Origin: Filimonas zeae
GTDB lineage: Bacteria; Bacteroidota; Bacteroidia; Chitinophagales; Chitinophagaceae
Assembly: GCF_014641615.1 (NCBI RefSeq)
Contig: NZ_BMIB01000003.1
Location: forward strand, 868,001 to 932,000
Length of the DNA: 64,000 nucleotides
Direction of reading: 5' to 3'
Positions 39,401 through 46,115 of the stretch are shown in pieces. Positions within the stretch are counted from its first letter, which is position 1, and every line of letters begins with the position of its first letter. Under the pieces are notes generated by a model that was not told where the DNA came from, did not search any database, and saw only the letters and a list, made by a program, of their open reading frames with translations. The translations under genes were made by a program, and so were the position numbers.

Positions 39401-39888
39401 CTGTTCCAGTTTACCAGGCGGGTGGGTACGCCGGGTGCGGCACTGTTTTCGTGTTCTATTAAGCCCAGCACGAATAACAAGCCGTGTACATCGGGCTTTA
39501 AGCGGTCAAAATAATCCAGTATCAGATAATCAGTTAACCGCCGGGGCAGGTCGTTAATGCCTGGCAAGGCAGCTACCGAAGGATTGGTTTTTACCACGTT
39601 CAGCAGATCAACTATGGATTTGGTGGTAGTGCCCAGCCGGCCCATCAATTTAGCTACTGCTGCTATTACAGCCGTATCGCCGCTGGCGGTGGTTAACTGT
39701 TCTATGGCATTCACCACTTCGGTGCTTTGCGATGCCAGATCGGTTAAGGCATTGCCAAAAGCGTTAGACGGCATTTCATAACCCAGTTTGCGAAACAGTT
39801 CAACTGCCTGTGCCGGTGTTTTTACGGCACGAAGCGGGGCTATGGCCATGCCTACCTGGGTTAATACAGATTGCAGTGCATCAGGCAT
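36478..39888 (-). CDS. DUF6603-like large beta-rich protein (1136 residues)
   Basis: A 1136-residue protein. The first 200 residues are helical (AVELFRKLGYEMPSNAFGNALTDLA). From about 220 to 950 it consists of many amphipathic beta strands rich in Gly, Phe and Leu, for example FGFTLLGVGGLLGLNRTM, FHFIISISFSVELKVFGAG and TLSIDLWLFSIDITVDF. I associate this pattern with the DUF6603 family from memory, without a search. The alternation of hydrophobic and polar residues would suit a lipid- or hydrophobe-binding groove or an envelope-associated sheet (inference). There is no signal peptide. It lies between the PKD-like gene (33 bp) and the 1129-residue protein gene (4-bp overlap). Confidence 0.8.
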   Translation of the reverse strand: MPDALQSVLTQVGMAIAPLRAVKTPAQAVELFRKLGYEMPSNAFGNALTDLASQSTEVVNAIEQLTTASGDTAVIAAVAKLMGRLGTTTKSIVDLLNVVKTNPSVAALPGINDLPRRLTDYLILDYFDRLKPDVHGLLFVLGLIEHENSAAPGVPTRLVNWNRLGLLFTKPSQLFNDVYQWNSNLDTDKLLTRMEALMRAVTLPGGIYPQSDSTRLLLGNTSTDLKELRFPFFQAGLTPETYAQFGITFSPAEAQGGKKKGIALLPYLMGTANFNFSVCDRGELVFKSTADIKGVGVVIRPPFNAEGLLNLAAAFKASVQIHEKPVKSQEIVLLGSPGATRLAVQGLGFTTFIQNAGGKLDVGFEGEIEAIRLVVTGGDGDGFLQKILSGLNVQAEASMAFGYSLLGGFYFRGGARLAMDFDLHVDLGPLHIKSLSLALEPKNDKIQLQAGATVSLELGPLKAVVENIGLQTNLAFKQGNLGPADLQVGFKPPNGVGLSIDAAVVKGGGYLYFDFDKEEYAGVLELSIASIVTVKAIGLITTRMPDGSKGFSLLIIITAEFGTGIQLGFGFTLLGVGGLLGLNRTMLLEPIGAGIRTGGINSIMFPPDPVANAPRIISDLKSYFPPQEGKFLLGPMVKIGWGTPTLISLAFGIIIEIPGNIAIVGVLRIALPEERAPLIVINVGFIGALEFDKKRIWFFAALFESRILFMTLEGEMGLLMDFSDHPEFVLSVGGFHPQFNPPPLPFPNPRRIHIDVLRTSFARISVENYFAITSNTVQFGARAELYFGTGIFNLSGNFSFDALFQFSPFHFIISISFSVELKVFGAGLFSISLRLQLSGPAPWNAKGSGTLSIDLWLFSIDITVDFDITWGDAENNKMPAINAIPLLVAEFNKLDNWKAALPANANLFVSLRKTDTAAETLVLHPLGSLQISQRAIPLNIPIDKVGNNAVADAHLFSVKANMPNLQSAAAAPREKFAIAQYQNLSDAEKLSRPSFQDFDAGVELVFSGKQIGASKVVKRVVRYEVKLMDGDDKYHSFKWFKNVGVLFSHWLKGGAITQCTLSFAYQKNLVPTAIDQRVKVGQPGYTVAGVNNNKPLSTAQAFDSEAQARAWMNTQILSNPALAEEIHVIPTFEAVL

Positions 39889-39921
39889 ACGAATGGGTGT
39901 TTACATTGTTAAATACAATTT

Positions 39922-40905
39922 TTAGTTACGGATAACAGGGCCCTGCCGGTATTGCCCTATTATCCATTGCGATCTGGCACCGGACATGCCGGTTAATATA
40001 TCGTTGAACGACGTGGTATTGAAATAGGCATTCCGTAAGGCTTCCAGCACACGGCCGCAGTACACAATATTGCTTTTGGGAAAGCGTACGATGTTAAACA
40101 GGTCTATACGTTTGCTTTCGTCCAGTGCAGTAAGCGACTGCAGCAGGCCGTCTGTTGCTACAGCCCGTTGCCGCGTATCTTCCGGCAGCAGTGTCCAGGT
40201 AATCATGCCGGGTATAGTCATGGATAGCAAAAGCGGCCTTACGGCACAAACCCCGGCGCCCGTGGTACAAAGCGTGGCAAAATCGGCGGCCCCGGTGTTG
40301 AGCGATAACGCCAGTTGTTCCATATGCTGTTTGCGCTGCTGTGCTGTTTTACGTGCAGCCCCATCGTAGGCCAGGCTAAACACCAGGCGCTGGTAACCAT
40401 CGCCAGGGTCGGCTGTTTGCGGGGTAACGGCCTGGTAATAGATGCTGTGTTCATTAATCATTTCCCGTAATACATCGGGGCTTCCCATGGCGGGTCCGCT
40501 ATCGTCTGTTGCCTGCACCAGCAAAGATTCCAGTTCAGCATTGGCAGGCACTACCACCTGCTGCAACGTAAGCGTGGCCTGTGCGGTACTGGCGCTGTTT
40601 AAAATACGTACTGTAATTGTAAGCGTGCCGGGTATTGTGGGGGTAAAAGCCATTTCCCCTACCTGTGTGGTCTGCACCTGTGGGGCGCCGCCTCCTTCAC
40701 TAAACGTCCATTCATAGCTATCGGCGGCGGTTGCCAGGCCCGTATCTGTAACAAACACCACGTATACGTTTTCGCGGTTAATGGCCAGCGGGTTGGGCAC
40801 ATACGAAACAAGCGCACACCGGCTGTCGGCAGCCACTGTTGCCTGCCCCAGGTCGGCAGCCTGCATGTTTAACGGTATTCTGGTTTCTGTTTTACGAACG
40901 GCCAT
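39922..40905 (-). CDS. PKD-like domain protein of the tyrosinase operon
   Basis: A 327-residue protein. Residues about 30-125 form an Ig/PKD-like beta sandwich (DSYEWTFSEGGGAPQ, GTLTITVRILNSAS). The C-terminal 200 residues are mainly helical with segments PLLLSMTIPGMITWTLLPED and KSNIVYCGRVLEALRNAYF. No signal peptide, lipobox or membrane helix is seen. PKD-like domains mediate protein or polymer binding, but the second half matches nothing I know. Spacing to neighbours is 15 and 33 bp, so it belongs to the same transcript. Confidence 0.75.
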   Translation of the reverse strand: MAVRKTETRIPLNMQAADLGQATVAADSRCALVSYVPNPLAINRENVYVVFVTDTGLATAADSYEWTFSEGGGAPQVQTTQVGEMAFTPTIPGTLTITVRILNSASTAQATLTLQQVVVPANAELESLLVQATDDSGPAMGSPDVLREMINEHSIYYQAVTPQTADPGDGYQRLVFSLAYDGAARKTAQQRKQHMEQLALSLNTGAADFATLCTTGAGVCAVRPLLLSMTIPGMITWTLLPEDTRQRAVATDGLLQSLTALDESKRIDLFNIVRFPKSNIVYCGRVLEALRNAYFNTTSFNDILTGMSGARSQWIIGQYRQGPVIRN

Positions 40906-40920
40906 ATAACATACAATTGT

Positions 40921-42480
40921 TTAGTAATGAAGAATGCGTTTTAGTTTTATAAATACAGCATGCGGCAAACTGTTAAGCAGGGCACCTGCCAGCAGTAAGG
41001 CTATGGAAGGATATGCTGCCGCGGCCATTTTTAAACCCAGCACCAGCACTACAATACCGGTAAAACCGGCCAGGCTTATGTAAAAAGGCAGCCAGCCGTT
41101 TCTTGTTTTAACGCCCCGGTACAATACCAGCAGGTTAACCGCCAGCAGGGCTACCAGTACCGGTTGCAGCCGCATGCTCCATTGCAGCAGGTGCATATTG
41201 GTAATGCCCAGCACACTGAGGTAAGCGGCCATACACAAAGGGCATTTGGGAAAGAACACTATAAAAAAAGAAAGTAACGGCGCCAGTAGGGCTTTGCCCT
41301 TTGCAGCATATCCCTGTTTACGGGTTTGCACCTGCTGCAGTAAGGTTATTACCTGCTGTGGCTGCCATTGCTGCTGACGCACACCGGCGGCTATGGCGCC
41401 ATCTGCATCAAGCACGTACAATTCAACGGCATGATGGTTAACAATAGAACCCACATAATTAACCCCTGCATTAAAATATTGCTGCAACACCGGCATACCG
41501 GCAGTTACCCGGAATGCACGGTTATATTCATCCGTAATAAAACCACGTTCGTGGCAATACACTTTCATACGTAAAGCAGTATCGTACCCTGCATCATAAC
41601 TGATAGCGGCTATGTTTACCTGCCCGGCCATACCTGCCTGCTGTAATGCTTTTTGTAACTGCCCCAGCCGGGTAATGGTTAAGGAACATTTTTCGGGGTT
41701 ATCGCAACGGGTATAAAAAAAGGTTACCACGGTGGGTTTGCCGGAAAAGAAATCTGTAAACAATATTTCTTTCTCCTCCTGGTCGCTCAGGGTAATGGCT
41801 GCTAACCGGGCTGCTCTTTTTTTACGGTTCCCAAAAGACAGTAATGGCCGGGTGACCGGTACCTGGCCACAACAGGTATTGCGATATACCTGTTGTGATT
41901 TTTCAATGCCGGTTATTGTTTGCTGCATCATGGTTGCCAGCGGCGCATCTACCAGCACATCTTTGCTTAACTGGCTAAGATCTTCCCTTACACTGAGAGC
42001 GGCGCTGCCCATCCACCGGAAAGTTTGCAATACCTCGTGCAAAGCCGTGGTTTGCTGCAGCGGTAAGTATGCCTGGTACCAGGTAGTAAAATCTACCACA
42101 TCATTGGTAAAACGCAGGGCATACGCTGCTTTAAGCATGTAGGGCGCCAGCTGGGGCTGTGGCGCAGGCAGGCCGCGCAACGCCCTGGCTGCACCTGCCA
42201 GCAGGTAGGCATGCGATTCTGTTTCCAGCACTTCCAGTACAAAGGGCAATGCTCTGGCCGGTAAACCGGTATGCAAAAAGCACGCAAGCAAATAGCCTCT
42301 TATTCTTTTTACTTCACTGGTGCCCCTGCCGGTGTATACCGGGTGCTGCTGCGGCAGGTATGGCAACAACCTGCGCCTGTAAGCCGGCTTTTGTTTTACC
42401 AGGTTGATAACAGCAGCAATTTCTTCCTCTGTACTTTGCGCTGTAAGCCTGGTAATAGCGGTAACCCGGTTTGTGAGCAT
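40921..42480 (-). CDS. helical-repeat / Sco-like copper chaperone / CxxC membrane domain fusion
   Basis: A 519-residue fusion. Residues 1-195 are helical and HEAT-like (LVLEVLETESHAYLLAGAARALRG style). Residues about 225-385 resemble the Sco1/thioredoxin fold: VVTFFYTRCDNPEKCS holds Cys259 and Cys265 (C-x5-C rather than the usual CxxxC), and His349/His350 precede AVELYVLDADG, where Sco proteins place their copper-binding His. Residues 399-510 contain about four transmembrane helices with a CPLC motif (413-416), reminiscent of MerC-type metal transporters. In an operon with a copper-dependent tyrosinase this suggests copper acquisition and insertion; that role is inferred. Confidence 0.8.
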   Translation of the reverse strand: MLTNRVTAITRLTAQSTEEEIAAVINLVKQKPAYRRRLLPYLPQQHPVYTGRGTSEVKRIRGYLLACFLHTGLPARALPFVLEVLETESHAYLLAGAARALRGLPAPQPQLAPYMLKAAYALRFTNDVVDFTTWYQAYLPLQQTTALHEVLQTFRWMGSAALSVREDLSQLSKDVLVDAPLATMMQQTITGIEKSQQVYRNTCCGQVPVTRPLLSFGNRKKRAARLAAITLSDQEEKEILFTDFFSGKPTVVTFFYTRCDNPEKCSLTITRLGQLQKALQQAGMAGQVNIAAISYDAGYDTALRMKVYCHERGFITDEYNRAFRVTAGMPVLQQYFNAGVNYVGSIVNHHAVELYVLDADGAIAAGVRQQQWQPQQVITLLQQVQTRKQGYAAKGKALLAPLLSFFIVFFPKCPLCMAAYLSVLGITNMHLLQWSMRLQPVLVALLAVNLLVLYRGVKTRNGWLPFYISLAGFTGIVVLVLGLKMAAAAYPSIALLLAGALLNSLPHAVFIKLKRILHY

Positions 42481-42502
42481 ACAATGAGCTTTATAAGATG
42501 AA

Positions 42503-43504
42503 TTATTTTTTGTTTTGCCGGAAGGTTCTGGCTTTACCCAGGTACAACTCAGACATCTTTTTCAGGTTTTTAATGCCGGTGAGGTTTTTAGCCAGGCTTA
42601 TTTTCTGCACAAACTGGTCATCGTTAAACACCTCATCCTTATCCGGCTGGTGTGCCAGGCTGCTGAGGCAGGCTATTCTTATATCATCATAGTCGTCTTC
42701 GTCTAAAACAATACGTTTGGCTGCGGCAATAAAATCATTTACATGGCCCAGTTCCATAGCAGTAGCACTGCTTACACGTATCTGTTTCAGCTGGGTTTTA
42801 TTCTGCATCAGGTTTTGCAGCAGGGGTTTCGATTCCTGGTCAAAAGCCAGTGCATGAATGGCCTCTACCTTAGTAATGCTGTCTGTAGCTTCATTACTAA
42901 GTATACTACGCACTACCGGATAATAATTGGCATGTGCATCATAAGCCAGCAGCTGTATGGCTTTGGCAGCCGATACCAGCGATTCATCTTTCTCCTGCAG
43001 CCCTTTCAGCAACCGGCGTTGTACATATTCATCTTTTTGCAGCGCCAGTTTTTCAGCGCTCATGGCTTTCAGTTCGGGGTCATCATCGTCCAGCAGTTTA
43101 CGTAGTACTACTTTAAAATCGCTTCGTTTGGCTATCATGGCATTTGAAGAAAAGTCCAGCGTTTGCAGCGCCGTCAACACACTCTTTCGCAATTCAGCAG
43201 GGGCTGTTTCATCATTCAGTACCGCCAGTATATTTTCCACATAGGTTTTGTTATCTCCAATGGCTCCTGTTATTTTTTGCAGGGCCAGCCTGCGCACTAC
43301 AGGCTGCTCCTGTTTATCGTTAAACAATGCCATTGCTTTTTGTACCGCCTGAGCATCTTTTATAAACGGAATGGCTTCCAGCGCCTTTTGCAAAGCAGCG
43401 CTGTCCGTTGCCGTTTTAAAATTTTCCAGCAGCAGCGCGTATTTCGCTTCCGCGTCTTTTAACTCCTGCTGTAAACGGTTGAGGTATTCCTGTGGGTCGT
43501 TCAT
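42503..43504 (-). CDS. HEAT-repeat protein
   Basis: A 333-residue all-helical protein with no signal peptide. The first 40 residues are a coiled-coil-like helix (YLNRLQQELKDAEAKYALLL). From about 45 on, paired helices of HEAT type recur (QPVVRRLALQKITGAI, APAELRKSVLTALQTL, DPELKAMSAEKLAL, DDIRIACLSSLAHQ). Such solenoids serve as protein-binding scaffolds. The next gene downstream starts with a similar helical domain. Spacing is 9 bp to the tyrosinase gene and 22 bp to the Sco-like fusion. Confidence 0.85.
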   Translation of the reverse strand: MNDPQEYLNRLQQELKDAEAKYALLLENFKTATDSAALQKALEAIPFIKDAQAVQKAMALFNDKQEQPVVRRLALQKITGAIGDNKTYVENILAVLNDETAPAELRKSVLTALQTLDFSSNAMIAKRSDFKVVLRKLLDDDDPELKAMSAEKLALQKDEYVQRRLLKGLQEKDESLVSAAKAIQLLAYDAHANYYPVVRSILSNEATDSITKVEAIHALAFDQESKPLLQNLMQNKTQLKQIRVSSATAMELGHVNDFIAAAKRIVLDEDDYDDIRIACLSSLAHQPDKDEVFNDDQFVQKISLAKNLTGIKNLKKMSELYLGKARTFRQNKK

Positions 43505-43513
43505 AGTATTCAG

Positions 43514-44833
43514 TTATACAAATGGCAGATCATCGTAATTAAAAAAGTTACTGTTGCCCTGTGTTTTACCCAGGTAATCGATCGTTTCTCCTACGGTTAC
43601 CTGTGGTGAGGGTTTGGAAGTAAAGGCCAGCTGCGGCATAGCACCACCCGGCGCGCTGGAAGGTCTCGGGCTACCGGTAACTCCGTTCCAGGGCCACATG
43701 GTATCGCCGGGCGCATCACCAATAGGGCGTGTGGTAGGCGTAGGCGCATAGGCGTTTACATCAGTGGCTGTAAACAGGTTGCGCAGCATTTGCCATTTGG
43801 CCCATAGCCTGTCTACATTACAATGCAGCATAAAAAACAAAGGATCGCCGCTGGCGGTGCCAGGATCTGTTATAGTTCCTTCGAAACTAACATGGGCAGC
43901 GCCGTGCGGGTCGTTCTCCATGATACGGAAATCAGTAAAAGTGGCGCCCAGCGTCATTACATCGGCCTCTGCCATTACAATACCGCCGCTGGTGGCTGTA
44001 GTAAACAGAGGTCTGCGCGCAATACCCGTACTGCCCCTGGCTGACCATACACGTAACGGATTGGTTTCGTTAATAGTTACCCTGCCAGCATTAATAGGCT
44101 CACCGCCCATAAAATCGGGCGTAAATACATTGGGGGCAGGTTCATCAAATTTCCAGTAAGGCAGGGCTACGCTGGGGTCTATCTCCTGCAGGCTTCTTTC
44201 CAGGTCTAATATAAAAGCCCGGTGCCAGGGTAAAAAGGCCGGACGCCTGTGTATTTCAGGGTCGGCTGCTAAATCATGACTATCGAGAAAGGGTTCGTAT
44301 AAATTGCCGCCCGATCTCCTGTTTAAATCGCTGAAAGCATATAAAAAGCGGTCGCGCTCCTCTGCAGTAAGGGTATTGGCATTTTTGCGTACCCTTACCA
44401 TGAGCGTTTTTTCGTGCAGGCGGGTACTGGTGCCATTTGCCAACACTGCAATACCGCCATCCTGGTCCTGCGTACTGGCAAAGCCCGGTTTGCCCCCTAT
44501 AAAAAAGGTAACAGCTGCACCGCCCGCAGGCAATGTAAGCGATAAAGTATCCTGTGCTGCACCTGCATAAGTAGTGCGAAATTGTACCTGCCCTCCGGCA
44601 GCCGTATTTCTGTTCTGCAGCGTTACCTGCACATCCGCTGCCGGTGTATTGGTAACACGTATGCTGCAGGCGCATGGGCTATAGCCCACGTAAGCATTGC
44701 CGGTGGCCGACTCGTTAATAGTAATGGCAAAAGGCCCTGTTATTACCGGATCAGGCGGCGGATGTATGGCTATCCGCCTCGCCCTGTCCAGGGCTGTATT
44801 GGCTGTCTGGTCTTTTTTGGTTATGCTACCCAT
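43514..44833 (-). CDS. tyrosinase-family type-3 copper oxidase
   Basis: A 439-residue protein from the ATG at 44833 (a GTG 45 bp upstream would add 15 residues). Residues about 30-150 form a beta-rich N-terminal domain. The binuclear copper site is complete: CuA His186, His195 and His204 (SHDLAA, EIHRRPAFLPWHRAF) and CuB His310, His314 and His337 (DPHGAAH, LHCNVDRLW). Type-3 copper enzymes oxidise phenols to quinones. No signal peptide is present, so it is cytoplasmic or exported unconventionally. As first gene of an eight-gene run it may define the chemistry of the whole system. The natural phenolic substrate is unknown. Confidence 0.92.
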   Translation of the reverse strand: MGSITKKDQTANTALDRARRIAIHPPPDPVITGPFAITINESATGNAYVGYSPCACSIRVTNTPAADVQVTLQNRNTAAGGQVQFRTTYAGAAQDTLSLTLPAGGAAVTFFIGGKPGFASTQDQDGGIAVLANGTSTRLHEKTLMVRVRKNANTLTAEERDRFLYAFSDLNRRSGGNLYEPFLDSHDLAADPEIHRRPAFLPWHRAFILDLERSLQEIDPSVALPYWKFDEPAPNVFTPDFMGGEPINAGRVTINETNPLRVWSARGSTGIARRPLFTTATSGGIVMAEADVMTLGATFTDFRIMENDPHGAAHVSFEGTITDPGTASGDPLFFMLHCNVDRLWAKWQMLRNLFTATDVNAYAPTPTTRPIGDAPGDTMWPWNGVTGSPRPSSAPGGAMPQLAFTSKPSPQVTVGETIDYLGKTQGNSNFFNYDDLPFV

Positions 44834-45138
44834 AGCGCTGTAAAGTTTTGAAATGATCCATTCAATGCTTTCCACCACTGGCTATCTGCTGTTTGTCATG
44901 GCCGCTCTGTTCTCACATGGTATTGGTATAAAAGTAGAAACTGGTTCGGGTTAATTATAATTAAAATCAGGCGCCATTAAGATGTTGGCACTTCGTTTAA
45001 CGTAAATGATAATATTATATATTGTAAAATAAACGAAATTATACCTGGTAAGCTGTTGGCTGAAAAGGCGCTTATATATTTAAAATGCAGTTAATGTAAA
45101 AAGTGGATATCCGGCGGCAGACCAGACATGTTTACCGG

Positions 45139-45160
45139 CTCTAGTGATAAATCACTAGAG
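45139..45160. promoter_or_regulatory. perfect 10-bp inverted repeat with 2-nt spacer
   Basis: ctctagtgat and atcactagag are perfect reverse complements separated by aa. No T-tract follows on either strand, so a terminator is unlikely. The size and symmetry fit an operator for a dimeric regulator, about 310 bp upstream of the tyrosinase start. Confidence 0.5.
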
Positions 45161-45351
45161 ATCTATCCGCTCTTCCGGGGGGTATCTGTATGTTTACCTG
45201 CCTTATTGCTGACAACATAGTACTTACGCTGGTAAGTCAACACAATATCACTCTGGTATTCCTGCTGTTTTCTGGCCATTTTGTTTCATTTAGAATGTGT
45301 TGTAATAAAAATTCCGGTTCCGGCAGTTGCTTACAAGGCCTTTGTATAGTT

Positions 45352-45780
45352 GTGCCGCGCAGCCCGGGTGGACTATACCAACCCTTGTAGCGTACACACG
45401 CAGGGTTGCGCTTGTTGTGCCGCGCAGCCCGGGTGGACTATACCAACCCTTGTAGCGTACACACGCAGGGTTGCGCTTGTTGTGCCGCGCTGCCCGGGTG
45501 GACTGTACCAACCCTTGTAGCGTACACACGCAGGGTTGCGCTTGTTGTGCCGTGCAGCCCGGGTGGACTGTACCAACCCTTGTAGCGTACAGACGCAGGG
45601 TTGCGCTTGTTGTTCCGTGCAGCCCGGGTGGACTGTACCAACCCTTGTAGCGTACACACGCAGGGTTGCGCTTGTTGTGCCGTGCAGCCCGGGTGGACTG
45701 TACCAACCCTTGTAGCGTACACACACAGGGTTGCGCTTGTTGTGCCGCGCTGCCCGGGTGGACTACACCAACCCCATGTG
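45352..45780. repeat. tandem array of ~6.5 copies of a 65-bp unit
   Basis: Units begin gtgccgcgc or gtgccgtgc at 45352, 45417, 45482, 45547, 45612, 45677 and 45742 (last incomplete), with the 45612 unit beginning gttccgtgc. Copies differ at only a few positions, for example ccgcgcag / ccgtgcag / ccgcgctg and actata / actgta. Each full unit contains caaccct and agggttg as inverted arms with an inner gcgt/acgc pair, so each can fold into a hairpin. Because 65 is not a multiple of three, all three minus-strand frames stay open across parts of the array. Confidence 0.9.
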
Positions 45781-46115
45781 CGCAACACGCATGCCTGATG
45801 CACAGCTGTAAAAATGCCTTGTAAGTAATAACATGCCTGACGGGTGGGTGCTGGTAAACCGCTGCTTACTGTTCCTGTTCCTGCGCAGTAATCCGGTTAA
45901 GCAGGGTAAGTGATCCGCGGCTGAGCGGCCGTTCTGCACCGTTGCCCGATTGCACCGTAAAAGGACGCAGAAATGATAAGGTAAACAACGCGGACAAAGG
46001 CTGGATATGGCTGTAATGCACAATTCGCCTGTAATGCTTACGGGAAAAGTGTTTTAGCCAATTGCGGACGCAAACCATACAGCAATAGCAATAATTTATG
46101 TAATTTGGCCGTAAG

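Larger units (their letters stand above)
44834..46115. other. 1.28-kb intergenic region upstream of the tyrosinase operon and a LacI gene
   Basis: It separates the divergent tyrosinase operon (minus) and LacI regulator (plus). It holds an A/T-rich stretch at 44940-45080 that may contain the operon promoter, a perfect inverted repeat at 45139-45160 and the 65-bp tandem array at 45352-45780. Open frames of 117-144 residues on the minus strand within the array are by-products of the repeat. I see no convincing gene. Confidence 0.6.

Noticed and set aside
25566..44833. Contractile injection system or Tc-type toxin locus
   Set aside because: No sheath, tube, baseplate, AAA ATPase or Rhs/Tc signatures were seen, only unusually large proteins in an operon.
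45352..45780. CRISPR array
   Set aside because: The whole 65-bp unit is repeated with no unique spacers and no cas genes are in the window.
45290..45803. Open frames of 117-144 residues on the minus strand across the repeat array
   Set aside because: They occur in all three frames, consist only of the 65-bp unit and have repetitive peptides with no family signal. They result from the repeat lacking stops.
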